Of a stretch of 64,000 bases of DNA, positions 12,470 through 23,630 are shown piece by piece (position 1 is the first letter of the stretch; every line of letters begins with the position of its first letter). The translations under genes were made by a program, and so were the position numbers. This stretch comes from Asterias rubens (taxonomy: Eukaryota > Echinodermata > Asteroidea > Forcipulatida > Asteriidae), in contig NC_047071.1 of the NCBI RefSeq assembly GCF_902459465.1, forward strand, positions 8,326,098-8,390,097. Direction: 5' to 3'. Below the pieces are notes generated by a model that saw only the letters and a program-made list of their open reading frames with translations, searched no databases and had not been told where the DNA came from.

Positions 12470-12695
12470 CATATAGTGGTATCACGCTCGCTATCCACCA
12501 TCATCGCCTTCAATCTCTTGAACCCCGGTGCAAATCCCACCGGGGCATTCTGTGGATTGGGTTTTCAGTCCCTACACTTGACTGCGTGGAGTTTCCCTGT
12601 AATAGGTCTCTAAGGTTTTCCTCCCACATCTAAAACTGAAATGTCTTTATTGTATTCTCTCTTCTCGTTTGGCTCTAATTAGAGCGTTGGGAATA
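12470..12695 (+). repeat. tRNA-derived SINE, plus copy
   Basis: B-box-like ggtgcaaatcccaccgggg is followed by the core tctgtggattgggttttcag and tgactgcgtggagtttccc, then ttttcctcccacatc. This is the best preserved of the three copies of the family also seen at 1880-2062 and 2690-2845. Confidence 0.68.
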
Positions 12696-13516
12696 TATAT
12701 CCAAATCTAAATGCACAAAAAAAAAATAATAATATTTTTTGTTTCTGTACACAAGGACGAGATGCATGACAGTCACCTAACTTGGTAAAATGTAAAAGCT
12801 CGTCAGACTGGATCAAGTCTCTGTTGAGTAACCTCGACCATGATTTAGGGTTTCACAATAAGTGTTTTTTTCTGCGGGGTCGATAATCTCCAAGGGTGAC
12901 AAAATTATCTTGCATCAATATAATGGCGTTTTACGAAGAAGCGAAAACTTTTGTTTTTTGTAGAACTGTTTGTCATACACTCATGTGACCGTAGACTCGC
13001 CAAATATAGTGTTGCACTGTCACTTATGTGTTCATCGCGGTGCTTCTAACTCAAATAAGTGACCGTTTTTGTGTTTGCTTATTTCTTTTTCTGTGTGTAT
13101 GAAAATGGATGTTCCTTTTAAACGAGAGGGACAGAATACGTTTTCCACTCTAAGCCTCATCTTAAGGTGTGATGTATTGATTAAAACAACAGTGGTCCAA
13201 ACTCTAAGTATAGGAAAGTATTTCTACATGGAAAAACATACTAAATATAGTAACCATTTACCGGAATGATCACCGCAAGCAATTGCCGTTGGCGGGAAAC
13301 ATAATATTGTGATAGAGTGCTACAATGTATTGTGATCAATGATCTGTAGTATTTGCAGTTTGATTTAACCTAAAGATCGATTTTAACATCTCAACCCATG
13401 CCGTCGGTTGAGACCGTGAGTAGAGGATGTTTAGTCAGCCAAGCTTCAAACTATCGGTCAGTAACTCGCACACATTTACGTTGGCCTCGGTTTGTTACCC
13501 TTAAACCGAGGTCTAT
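12696..13516. other. No gene seen
   Basis: Intronic DNA with an A-run near 12717-12730. No recognised gene or repeat. Confidence 0.4.
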
Positions 13517-13876
13517 ATAAGGCAGTGGACACTATTGGTAATTACTCAAAATAATCATTAGCATAAATAAAAACCTTACTTGGTAACGAGTAATGGGGAG
13601 AGGATGATAGTATATAACATTGTGAGAAACGGCTCCCTATGAAGTGACGTAGTTTTCAAGAAAGAAGTAGTTTTCCACGAATTTGATTTTAAGACATCAG
13701 ATTTTAAATTTTGAGGTCTCGAAATCAAGCATCTGAAAGCACACAACTTCGTGTTACAAGTGTGTTTATTTTTCATTATTATCTCGCAACTTCGACGATA
13801 GGTTGAGCTGAAATTTTCACAGGTTTGTTATTGTATGCATTATTTGAGATGCACCAATAGTGTCCAGTGTCTTTAA
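13517..13876. mobile_element. Family A MITE, forward
   Basis: It starts taAGGCAGTGGACACTATTGG and ends tgtccagtgtctttaa (13876). The left TTAA has decayed to tataa. The central palindrome, gatttcgag on one side and ctcgaaatc on the other, is largely present. Forward orientation. Confidence 0.88.
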
Positions 13877-14107
13877 GCACTGTATACTTTCCTGAGTTCT
13901 GAGGGGGAAAACCTATCGGCAAATCAGAAGTCAGAAGTCATAACAATTACTATCAAAATAATACAATACGATCCGAGAAGCGACACTCAGGGGTCACCTA
14001 AAAGGGTGCGATTTTTTTTTAAATAGAAAGCATAAGCCAAAAGTGTTGGTACACTTATTAAAACGTAAGCATTTCGTTTATTACAGGCTCTATCCAGTAC
14101 ATGTGTT

Positions 14108-14206
14108 AACCGCATTAGTGGCGTGTCGTGGCTGAGCGGGTAAGAGCGCCAGTGTTTCTGATAAGCAGAGTGTATGGTTCGAGTCCCAGTCATGACACTT
14201 GCATCC
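14108..14206 (+). repeat. tRNA-derived SINE head (tgtcg family)
   Basis: The sequence cgtgtcgtggctgagcgggt (A-box region) is followed by ggttcgagtcccagtcatga (B-box region), spaced as in a tRNA. The outer bases gtgtcgtg and catgacac pair. The body of the SINE is missing. It directly abuts the right half of a family A MITE. Confidence 0.6.
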
Positions 14207-14385
14207 TTCGAGACCTCAGCTGAGGTCTCGAATTCAAGCATTTGAAAGCACGCAACTTGTGCAACAGGGGCGCTTTTTCTTCCGTTATCCTTTCGCAACA
14301 TCGACGACCGATTGAGTTCAAATTTTCACAGGTTTGTTATTTTATGCATATGTTGAGATACACCAAGTCAGAAGACTGATCTTAA
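14207..14385. mobile_element. Family A MITE, right half only
   Basis: From the central palindrome (cgagacctcagctgaggtct) through ggtttgttattttatgcata to the degraded acaccaagtcagaagactga end. The left half is absent and a SINE head sits in its place. Confidence 0.7.
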
Positions 14386-14396
14386 GAAATTAGTAA

Positions 14397-14764
14397 TTAA
14401 AGGCAGTGGACACTATTGGTAATTGTCAAAGACTAGCCTTCACAGTTGGTGTATCTCAACATATGCATAAAATAACAAACCTGTGAAAATTTGAGCTCAA
14501 TCGGCCATCGAAGAAAAAACCCACCCTTGTCACACGAAGTTGTGTGCGTTCAGACGGTCGATTTCGAGACCTCAAGTTCTAAATCTGAGGTCTCGAAATC
14601 AAATTCGTGGAAAATTACGTCTTTCTCGAAAACTATGGCACTTCAGAGGGAGCCGTTTCTCACAATGTTTTATACCATCAACCTCTCCCCATTACTCGTA
14701 ACCAATAAAGGTTTTATGCTAATAATTATTTTGAGTAATTACCAATAGTGTCCACTGCCTTTAA
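14397..14764. mobile_element. Family A MITE, reverse
   Basis: Intact TTAA at both ends (14397-14400, 14761-14764) and near-perfect inverted ends AGGCAGTGGACACTATTGG. The central palindrome is aaatctgaggtctcgaaatc with its partner. One of the best preserved copies. Confidence 0.93.
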
Positions 14765-14924
14765 TAAAGAAATTTACACAAAAGGTATCCAGTGCCTTTA
14801 AGCAATATAGGTCCCGTGCCGTGCACTGTTGGTAAGTGCACGTAAATGAACCCAGAACACTGTATCGTGGAAGAGTAGGGGTCAACCCAAGTTTTGTCCT
14901 GTTCACATTATATTCATCTGGTAT

Positions 14925-15130
14925 TTCTGATTAGCAGAGTGTGGGGTTGGAGTCCCGGTCGAGGCACTTGTACTATAATTGCCATTCGGATGGGACATAA
15001 AGCCATTGGTCCCGTGTACTCGGATTAGTAGTGCACATAAAATAACAAAACATCGTGGAAGAGATGAGTTAACCCCGAGGTTTGGTTTACATGGTTCACT
15101 GGTTTCCTCGGGCTTGCGAGCTATTAAATG
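14925..15130 (+). repeat. tRNA-derived SINE body (tgtcg family)
   Basis: B-box-like ggggttggagtcccggtcga is followed by cggatgggacataaagccat, the conserved body of this family, and then ggtttcctcgggcttgcgag. The A-box half of the head is missing. Confidence 0.62.
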
Positions 15131-15254
15131 AGTCAGTTAAATTGAAATGCATCCTTGGTCGCATTACAAGAAAGCTATATTGAATATTCCAAGGAGCCGA
15201 AAAATGGCTTTGGGATATGGTTGTAGCTGTGGGTGATATGCGGCTATGGCTTAC

Positions 15255-15328
15255 CGGGTGATCGTTGTCGAGGAATCATCTCATCTAGATCGACCTCTCG
15301 TAGCATCTTTCGTACCTCCTCCATGTCT
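15255..15328 (-). CDS. RGS7BP-like exon 5
   Basis: The acceptor tttgtttatttag precedes 15328 and the donor G|gtaagcc follows 15255 on the minus strand. The first A completes an AAA codon begun by the AA at the end of exon 4, 24 codons follow, and a single G is carried to exon 6. The product reads (K)DMEEVRKMLREVDLDEMIP then RQRSP. In vertebrate R7BP the equivalent exon begins RDMREMKNLL, an amphipathic helix in the C-terminal part of the protein. The match in length, phase and sequence is strong. It lies 7.5 kb upstream of exon 6. Confidence 0.86.
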
Positions 15329-15529
15329 CTAAATAAACAAATCGAGCAAACAAAGACGTCAATAACCAGCATTATTAATGTTGACTCGGGGATTCCCCCG
15401 AGTGTGGCATAATTCTGCCAATCGTAGTTATCCTTGATGGTTGAATGACAAGAAATGAAAAGACTGATGTTTCTCTTTGTTTCTTCTTGCACGCAAGCGG
15501 GGAATGTTAATCGTAAGCGCAGAAATCGG

Positions 15530-15640
15530 CGGTAAGCAGAGCCATGAAATTGGGTTCTGCTCTAGAGGCAAATTCGAATCCCACCCGAGTATGCCCGTGT
15601 TTTTTTCCACATGACTCTGGAAAGTACTGAGTTTACAGTG
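15530..15640 (+). repeat. tRNA-derived SINE fragment
   Basis: aaattcgaatcccacccgag followed by tatgcccgtgttttttccac and atgactctggaaagtactga. It has the same post-B-box structure as copies at 12300 and 51355. It abuts the family B MITE that starts at 15643. Confidence 0.6.
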
Positions 15641-15642
15641 CT

Positions 15643-16014
15643 TTAAAACCATTGGACACTTTCGGAACAGAAAAAAAAAATCACAGATTTACAAATAACT
15701 TACAGTGTTTACAGAAGGTAATGGTGAAAGACTCCTCTTGAAATATTATTCCATGAAATGCTTTACTTTTTGAGAAAACAGTAAAACAATCATCAATTCG
15801 TGATATCGAGAACTACGGCTTTATTTTAAACACATGTCATGACACGGCGAAACGTGCCGAAACAAGGGTTGGTTTTCCCGTTTTTTTTCTCCCGACTCCG
15901 ATGACCGATTGAGACTAAATTTTCACAGGTTTGTTATTTTGTATATAAGTTGTGATACACGAAGTGTGGGCATTTGGACAACACTGTTTACCGAAAGTGT
16001 CCAATGGCTTTGAA
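15643..16014. mobile_element. Family B MITE
   Basis: TTAA at 15643-15646, then aaccattggacactttcgga. The internal block catgtcatgacacggcgaaa is present, and the right end ccgaaagtgtccaatggctt is followed by tgaa (a mutated TTAA). Confidence 0.9.
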
Positions 16015-17270
16015 CACATCGATGCAATGAGCCTAAGGGTGGAACCAAATAATGTTCTGTATTCCTGAAACAAATTAAATTAAATGCTCTGTACTCAAAA
16101 CATTACCACAGACAGAGAGAGACAAGGGTCTAACAATTAAAGAAAAGTATGATAATATTCATACGACATACACTCTTAAAGACATCGCATGCAACCTGAA
16201 CCATTGTTCAAATTGAAAAGTACGAATAGTCATCCAATTTTGATTCGAGAATGACAGATTAAAGTCTTTCAAGTATTCTTTTTGTATTGATGTTTACCGA
16301 CAAAACAATTTTTGTAAAAAGAAAAAAATCGTAATGCATTCAACCTTTGGTGTGCTGGCAATTTACCAACTCTTTTGTGTGGACGGTAGAAAATAATCCT
16401 TTATTGCGGCAGTCCGTTTTATTGTGATGAAGTGTTTTTTATTTTTATTGTAGCTGTAATCGAATTTACGAAAGGACCCTTTTTATAGCACTGGACGCTA
16501 TATATATTTTTGAATGACTGTATACAGCCCATACTTCATTTTTAATGCATATGGCTATCAGTCGATAGTGGTAAATGAAATTTGTTACACAAACTTCAAG
16601 ATTATTACTCGATTCGCTTCTAATTCACCTTGAAGAGTGTCATTGTTTGACAGGTAATGGTTTTGCTCAAGGGCAGTCGATGACATGTCTCAAACATTTG
16701 ATAGACCATTCGTAAATATGGTCACTGCCTATAAGTTACAACGTTGTTAAATTTACGGTAGATGACAGGGTTTGGGATGTGGGCTTCTACAACCATTTTG
16801 AAGCCGTCCAGTTTTGCATTAAGCAATTGTTTGAAGAAGTCCCGCCAATCGTGGTTTAAAGCACCGTCACTAAAAAATTACCACGTACATTGCTTTGAAG
16901 TTTGAAGTGAGAAACTGAAAAAGCAGGGCCCTTTTTATGACTCTGCTTATCGCCGAATTCTGCGCTTACAATTGCCATTCTTTGCTAAAAGGGCAAGAGC
17001 CGAATTTAGGCGCTAGCCCTAAGCGCAACGTGAAGTGCATAACACACAAGCAACATTTCCCCTGAAATTCTTATTGAGATAAACCATTTAAAAGTAGCCG
17101 TTCTTCAGGCTGCCCCATGTTACGATAAATTGTTTATACCCATTGCTCATTCATACTGGGCTCTGGTCGGCTTTTGAAGTCGTGCACTGATTTCGGCACC
17201 GGGATTCAAGAAGGCTAAGCCTAGGCCAAGTTTGCGCAAGGACTAATGGTAGATAGTCCAAACTCTGGCT
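16015..17270. other. No gene seen
   Basis: Intron between exons 4 and 5. No coding frame of note and no recognised repeat. Confidence 0.4.
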
Positions 17271-17277
17271 AGTCGAC

Positions 17278-17393
17278 GGCCGAATCCACGGCTTCACGTG
17301 CTTTTCATACGCGCACTCAGGGCTGCTTCAGTCGAGAGGGCGGAGCCTGAAGCCAATTACAAAGCCGTAGCCGTGGTTTCGAAAAGGGCCAAA
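17278..17393. repeat. Dispersed repeat J (ttggcccttttcgaaa)
   Basis: The minus strand reads tttggcccttttcgaaacca, then cggctttgtaattggcttca, then ctctcgactgaagcagccct. The same order of blocks occurs plus-strand at 21598-21750 and, shortened, at 26911-26970. Probably a short DNA-transposon derivative. Ends are approximate. Confidence 0.55.
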
Positions 17394-17819
17394 GACTAAG
17401 CTAGTCGACTATTTTGGAACCAGCCTACTGGGCGTGCTTGCATTGCTGGTTTTACCAATAGTCGTTTTCATAGCACAGTGCAGGGTGGACCGGTTATCAG
17501 AAATTTAACGTGCTTTGAGTCGTTGGTTGCGATGACACGAGATGACTAGAGCCGTTCGAGCAACAACTTCTGTGCGCATGACCTGTACGTTACTAAAACA
17601 ACAACTACTTATAACCATTGGTCCTTGCGCGAACTTGCCCTAGTTTATGGCGAGGCTAAAGCCAAACGCCTCGGTTTCGAAAAGACCGTGTTCGAATCGA
17701 GTGACTTCGGCTGAGGCCACCGGATGCAATGACAACATTGAAGATAATGACTTCTCTGTACTGCGACCATAATGTAATAAACCTGGACACGGCCTTATTA
17801 ATAATACAACCTTCCTTAC

Positions 17820-18003
17820 TTAGCAATTAGCTGCAGGTCTTCTGATGTTGCCATTGGTCCATCAAGTATAACAGACTCCTCTAATTGGTCAGATATCTCA
17901 GATACCGTCAGCTCCCGACCCTTGTTGCTGCCGCCTCTACGGTCTGACGGACCCGCAATATCCATCATCATCACCATACCTGGGAGGTTTTCATACGGAT
18001 GGC
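17820..18003 (-). CDS. RGS7BP-like exon 4
   Basis: The acceptor is atttattatcag before 18003 and the donor AA|gtaagg after 17820 (minus strand). The exon starts with GC, completing Gly with the last G of exon 3. It has 60 codons and ends with AA, which is completed by the first A of exon 5. The product runs HPYENLPGMVMMMDIAG through GRELTVSEISDQLEE to SEDLQLIA. This matches the position of the low-conservation acidic linker of R7BP. Sequence similarity here is weak, so the call rests on splice phases and flanking exons. The composition is clearly less AT-rich than the surrounding intron. Confidence 0.84.
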
Positions 18004-18289
18004 CTGATAATAAATATTGTGGACGAGATGGGAATATATGTATATAAAAAGAAACAAACCGAAATGCTTTCGTGCGTTGAAGCATGCCGTGCTAAAATGA
18101 ATGCAATGCGGTGAGTTGAGGAAAAGAGATGATTCTTTGGGGATTTAGGGATAAAGGGATGGGAGCGAAGTGGCAACTGATAAATCATGCAAACACTAAT
18201 GTGATTATTGTGCAGATATAAAAGGTTCTCTACAATAAACATTCTGGAATTAGTGGGCAGAAAATGGAAATATTGTGGGGAATTGTGCC

Positions 18290-18490
18290 TTTGATTATAA
18301 TAATAATACAAGTATGGAACTTGGCACAGTCTGTCACGAAAAAGATATGTGTATAAACCACAAGGGAAACTGACTGGGTAAATTTTGAAATGAGTTTTGG
18401 GTTGAACAAAGAATTGACTAGAGTGGGATTCGAACCAACGACCTCCGGATTAACGTGCCGGCGCTCTACCAACTGAGCTATCTAGCCCTA
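18290..18490 (-). repeat. tRNA-derived SINE with 72-base tRNA-like head
   Basis: The minus strand from 18487 to 18416 folds as a tRNA: acceptor GGCTAGA with TCTAGTC, D-arm TAGCTCAGTTGGTAGAGC, anticodon position GTT (Asn), T-loop TTCGAAT. It has C at position 33, a mismatch closing the anticodon stem and one T-stem mismatch. It continues into a tail (ttgttcaacccaaaactcat...) that recurs at 51174-51290. It is therefore better called a SINE than a tRNA gene. Confidence 0.7.
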
Positions 18491-19037
18491 TATTGGCGGT
18501 GTCCCTATTTTGTCAATATCTTTGTTCGGGGGTGCCAGAACAAAGATATTATAATAATATGATAAGGACATAGCAAATTTGCCGTTTAATTAAATATTGG
18601 GAGAACGACGAGACATTTTCAAAATGGCTGCCCTTGGCTTCTGCTACTTCCTTTATATATATATTTTTCCTTCAAAATTACATCAGCAATGACCCTATAT
18701 ATAGCCAAATATCTTCTTCTGTCTCATGACAATAGGCTTCTTAGACTGCGCCTAATTCCATGCTTGCGTCATCAAATTCACAACTCCGTACTTTGTTCCG
18801 TACTGAGTCAACCATTGCTCAACTTCAATCAATCATTTTGGAGTTTGCAAACAGACAAAGTCAAGTATTCTTGTTGGTTCTATGTTTTGTCTCCTGTGTA
18901 AGCTCCCCGGCGTATAGATATTAAAGCAATGACAAATCGGCATGCTTGTTAAAGCCAGGCTTGCATCGAAAGTATAATTGCAAACTCAAAAGGCATCTTG
19001 CTGTTACAAATTAAGCTATACAATAGATAAAAGCAGT
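18491..19037. other. No gene seen
   Basis: Intron between exons 3 and 4, with no recognised feature. Confidence 0.4.
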
Positions 19038-19730
19038 TTAAAGGCACTGGACACTATTGGTAATTACTTAAAGGCAGTGGACACTATTGGTAACTGTCAA
19101 AGACTAGCCTTCACAGTTGGTGTATCTCAACATATGCATAAAATAACAAACCTTTGAAATTTTGAGCTCAATCGGCCATCGAACTTGCGAGATAATAATG
19201 AAAGAAAAAACACCCTTGTCACACGAAGTTGTGTGCGTTTAGATGGTTGATTTCGAGACCTCAAGTTCTAAATCTGAGGTCTCGAAATCAAATTCGTGGA
19301 AAATTACTTCTTTCTCAAAAACTATGGCACTTCAGAGGGAGCCGTTTCTAACAATGTGCTTATAAATGTGATTGCCCGAATAAATATTATTATATTATTA
19401 TTAATGTTTTATACCGTCAACCTCTTCCCATTACTCGTTACCAAGTAAGGCTTTATGCTAAGTATTATTTTGAGTAATTACCAATAGTGTCCACTGCCTT
19501 TAAAATAATTGTTAGCATAAAAACTCACTCGGTAGCGAGCAATGAGGAGCTGTTGATGTAACCGGTTCCCTCTGAAGTAACTGAAAGCACACAACTATCG
19601 TTCTTTTGCAACTTCGATGACCAAATTCAGTCCAAGTTTTCACAGATTTGTTATTTTATGCATATGTTGGGATACACCAAGTGAGAATAATGGTTTTTTT
19701 TTTTAAATTACCAGAGGTGTCCTGTGCCAT
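19038..19730. mobile_element. Family A MITE (outer copy) split by a second copy
   Basis: The outer, forward copy starts with TTAA at 19038 and reads AGGCACTGGACACTATTGG then taattact. It is interrupted at 19068 and resumes at 19504 with aaataattgttagcataaaa. It ends in a diverged gaggtgtcctgtgccatgaa near 19730. Its internal half is also shortened. Confidence 0.86.
19068..19503. mobile_element. Family A MITE nested in another family A copy
   Basis: Intact TTAA at 19068-19071 and 19500-19503 surrounds a complete reverse-orientation copy with ends AGGCAGTGGACACTATTGG. It carries about 50 extra bases near 19355-19405 (gcttataaatgtgattgccc and an ATT-rich run). The target in the outer copy became TTAA through a C-to-T change in the usual tactcaaaata. 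Confidence 0.93.
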
Positions 19731-20319
19731 GAAACTCTGAGCGGTAAATTATATATTATAAGCAAATGGCTTATATAATAAGCAATTCTGAAAAACAGAA
19801 TAATGTTTATGCCATCAAATCAAGTTAAAGGAGAATATTGCAACAAAACCAAAATCAATACTTGTTGGCTCATGCAACAAAACATATAGTTGGGAGAAAT
19901 GCTCAAGCATTAACAGAAATTTAAGTTAATCTGTTTTGATCTTTACCTGTTTTTAATTTAACAGTTGATTTAATCATTCAATAATTTTCGAACTTATGTG
20001 GCACGTTGGTGGCATTATTACCTCTGATGCACTTTAAAGCTACGAAAATCACTGTGTGATGGTGAAACTTGTCAATGGATGGTTTTCATATTTATTTTCG
20101 AAAATGATAAATGTTTCAAAATAATCTGCCTATTCTTTGGGTCAAAATAACGAATGCGAAAATAGGCAGAACCGTGTGGATACATGGCACTGGCAGAAGC
20201 AACCCATCAAACAGAAATTTCAACATAAATAGCTGACTTTAAAACAAATCCCGTCGAAGAGATGAGTAAAGATGTCACTCAGCATTTTCTTTAGCTTACG
20301 GGAACCAGCTACAACTTAC
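19731..20319. other. No gene seen
   Basis: Intron just downstream of exon 3. No recognised repeat or gene. Confidence 0.4.
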
Positions 20320-20441
20320 CAATCTGATCTATCGGGAATGCTGAGAGGAGTACCAGCGATTTTCTCATCTCTGCTATAAATAGATGCATGCAGCCTGTCA
20401 GCTGAATGAACAGACGTTGGAAGTCCGGCTTCGTAAGGCTC
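20320..20441 (-). CDS. RGS7BP-like exon 3
   Basis: On the minus strand a pyrimidine-rich tract (tttctctttcccctttacct) leads to the acceptor ctatgtag before 20441, and the donor G|gtaagttg after 20320 is near consensus. The first G completes a codon with the GG of exon 2, 40 codons follow, and one G is carried to exon 4. The product is SLTKPDFQRLFIQLTGC then MHLFIAEMRKSLVLL. Vertebrate R7BP reads RLYIQL...C...EMLKS at this place, so R-L-[YF]-I-Q-L, the Cys and the EMxKS motif are all kept. The two other minus-strand frames hit stops in or just past the exon. Confidence 0.88.
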
Positions 20442-21597
20442 CTACATAGGAGGTAAAGGGGAAAGAGAAACAAGCGGTAAAAGAACGAGAAGTCTTTCTT
20501 TGTTTGATCATTTAACTCCGAGTTCAGTCTGGGACGTGCAGATTGTCAAAACCATGTTCGGAAATCGCCTTCAGTGAATAAACATTGCAAGGGCTCTTGT
20601 GCTCGTTATTTATGCAGCATGGGGCGTGCTGTGCTGCTCATTTGAAGAGAAGCTATAGCCTTACACATAGGGCTATGTAAACACACATCAATGTTTGGAG
20701 AAGTGAGCAATTTCACATCACTAATATAATTCCATCCATATTTTGTACAATAGGTACGAACAAAATAGGTTGTGGAGTTATTGCTAGAGTTTGATTATCA
20801 ATGACATTTGTTATGGTTGACTGTACAGGGAAGCAGGACGGTGGTGTACGTATAACCGCTATATCAACCTGCTGTATTTAATATGTATCCCCAATAACAT
20901 TAACATCTTAATTTCATATCAGCGACTATTCATAGTTTATCCAAACAAATTGTCTACATGATCATAAGAATACACGAGTAATGGGCTTAAAAGTTCTTTT
21001 GAAGTGCCAACAATACTTTCTACCAGATGCATACTTGCATAATTGTATATATGTATTCGAATATCGTTATACATTCTAATGTGCATTTACTTCGTGCTGC
21101 TATACAATAAACTCCATTGCGAATTAACATAATCCATTCCGTTACATTCCAAGCTTTCATAATAAGTACAGTGAGCAGTTATTATCACAAGAACTGTGAC
21201 TTGTATGGCTAAATTCGAACCCGATTACGTCAACAGTTGACATTTAAACCACAAAGTATATTTTATAGCCCATGGTTGGGCCATTAGGCCATGCATTATG
21301 GCTTTTCAGCGTTTTAAAGCCCCCGGTGTCGAAACTTTGATTTGGCTGTTGGTGTATATGCAACCACTGCGCACAACGTGGAGTTTTATAACAATTCTCA
21401 CTTTGACCAGTGTACTCGAGGGTATGGATCTGCTTGGGGCGTTAACTCACCATATACACCACCATTTAGCTTTAACCACACGTGAAATGGTAAACAGGGA
21501 ACCAGACTACGCCAACGGGCAGCTCTATCATTGTCATGACACTGAAGTGTTAGTCCCCACCGTACCCTGACTCATTATCCCACTCAATTTCAAGTAT
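20442..21597. other. No gene seen
   Basis: Start of the long intron that separates exons 2 and 3. No recognised feature. Confidence 0.4.
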
Positions 21598-21750
21598 TTG
21601 GCCCTTTTCCAAAACCAAGGCTTTCGGCTTTGGATTCGGCTTGAGGCTCCGTTCTCTCGTCTGAAGCCCTGAGCGCATGTACGCAAAGCACACACAGTTG
21701 TCAACTCAACCGGCGGGGCAAAGCTAGCCTGAGCCGAATCCAAGGCCGAA
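21598..21750. repeat. Dispersed repeat J, plus copy
   Basis: ttggcccttttccaaaacca, then ggattcggcttgaggctccg, ctctcgtctgaagccctgag, and near the end gagccgaatccaaggc. Related in reverse to 17278-17393. It accounts for a chance minus-strand frame here. Confidence 0.55.
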
Positions 21751-21848
21751 ACACTCTAGAACTAGAGAGGGTTGCACCTGCGTACTTACAACGGAAAACG
21801 TACCCTGCCCTTTCTTCAGACTCCATCTTAACAAAATACCACATGTAA

Positions 21849-21997
21849 TAATGGGAGACTTTCTGTCACGATAGAGGGCAGCAGACTTACCGGGTAAATC
21901 CATTGTTCTCAGAATTATGCGCATGTTCAGAACTACGTAAACAATGGAAATTTACCCGGTATGTCTGCTGCCGCCTAGCGTTGGAAAGTCTCCTATT
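21849..21997. mobile_element. Foldback element, ~150 bp
   Basis: The left arm runs from atgggagactttctgtcacg through ggcagcagacttaccgggta to aatccattg. The right arm is its complement: caatggaaatttacccggta, tgtctgctgccgcctagcgt and ggaaagtctcctat. About 55 bp per arm with a short loop containing catgttcagaactacg. No coding capacity. Confidence 0.8.
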
Positions 21998-22810
21998 GGT
22001 TGTGGCTTTTTAATGCTACAGGGATATGGTTTATTCATTGGAAATCTCGTTAGTTTGAAGTTACTATGCGAAGCTTTTCATATACTGCGTTTCTGCTGAC
22101 GGCGATACTAGAGCAACGACATCACAAACAGTATCCGTTAGAAATGTTCATACTGACAATTTGTGCAAGTCTGTATGTTATTTCGTACACGAAAAGGTCA
22201 TCTGATGATGAAATAAATCAACGATGAATTTAAACTGCTTCAAAAAGCTTTCCTCATACATGTTGATTGATAAAAAAAAAAAAAAAAAAAAAAACAACGA
22301 AGGGAGTTGATAGCCAGAAAGGGGGAAAAAGACACGTCAACTTCATCTTAAAGGTCAATGAAAAACAACTACCTGAAGTCTATGCTTCGTGGAGTGTTTT
22401 TGCCCATCGACTTGAAATTGTATCCACCCAGTAAAAAGCACGAGGATGCATGTATAGTTTGGCGATTACCGGATATTTATTCTCGAGAAAGCACCGGCGA
22501 GTGTGTGGCTGTAAGAGCAGGGGGTCGTGCGCAGCCTGGGGCCAAACAGACGCATGTTAATGTCTCCATAACGAGCGAAAGCAGTTTTTATGATTATTTC
22601 TGAAATCCATGGCGTCCTTCGCATTTATTGAGACATTGAAACAATTAGGTTATCTGGGTGCCGTATGGATTAAAGTATTAATACACAATGCTAATAAGAT
22701 GCACCAATTACCACGACAATAGTGTAACCGAGATCACCTTTTTCACGCCAATATCAGAGGTTGTCTGTAAAGAATCTCGGAGGTCGGGTATTTTATACAG
22801 AGGTTATAGA
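21998..22810. other. No gene; A-run
   Basis: Intronic. A run of about 24 A lies near 22271-22294. No recognised gene. Confidence 0.4.
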
Positions 22811-23177
22811 TTAAAGGGAAATTATATCTTTGGTTTATAGACAATAAAACTAACATGTGGAAGTTTCATTTGAAGAGGCGGTGCGGTTTTTGAGATATCG
22901 CCGCAAATCAGGAGCTGTTATTTCCACGCAAGGAAAATAACACGTAATTTGAATACACAATCTGAGAAAAGTATCTACAGGCAAGCTTTTCAGATTCAAA
23001 TTTCGGGGATATAAATAGATAAGCCTATTTTTTCCATACTCACACTATAATCTGAGGTGAAATGATTCTGAAAATTCGTTATACCATCGAAAGCTGCTGT
23101 AGGCCTACTTCTAAACATGTTAGTTTTTATTAACATTAATTTTAATTAGTGATTACCAAACGTATACCTTGTTCCCT
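22811..23177. mobile_element. Family E MITE, diverged
   Basis: It starts TTAA then agggaaattatatctttggt and ends ccaaacgtataccttgttcc. The internal segment gaatacacaatctgagaaaa, then ttcagattcaaatttcgggg, matches the copy at 44840-45289. The right TTAA is lost. Confidence 0.75.
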
Positions 23178-23339
23178 ATTTTTAATTAAGTAATTGTGGC
23201 TTCTTATATAGCGCACATTTCCGTCACCCAGTGACGCTTCTGGCGCTGTAACATACAGTATTTCATGCCAGATGTGGGACTACGTTTGAATTATGAGACC
23301 TAATTCTGATAGCACCATGTAATGCTTTACAATGTGCTG

Positions 23340-23630
23340 TGGCGCAATTTGCTGCCGATCGGACCAGGAACACCGGGGCGAACCCCTTCTTTTTTCGATA
23401 AGTGCACTCGATTCCTTTACATGCGTTACATAACACGTGGGACCAACGGCTTAACGTCCCATCCGAAGGACGGAGCAATGGTTTTAACATTTGTGTCCTT
23501 AAAAATATCTTGCTTAAGGACACAAATTTCACGGCTGGGGATACGAACCAACACTCTACTGATCAGAAACACCAGAGTTTGAATTCACTGTCTTCACCGC
23601 TCGGCCACGACACTTCCTATATTAGGGACC
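23340..23630 (-). repeat. tRNA-derived SINE (tgtcg family), minus orientation
   Basis: The minus strand begins near 23617 with agtgtcgtggccgagcggtg (A-box) and has a B-box with ggttcgtatccccagccgtg. The body reads cgtccttcggatgggacgtt then aagccgttggtcccacgtgt. This is the most complete copy of this family. An insertion with inverted ends (tgtccttaaaaat / cttaaggacaca, 23495-23525) sits near the B-box. Confidence 0.72.

Noticed and set aside
18416-18487. A tRNA-Asn(GTT) gene on the minus strand.
   Set aside because: It has C at position 33 and mismatches in the anticodon and T stems, and it is joined to a tail shared with another dispersed copy at 51174-51290. It is a SINE head.
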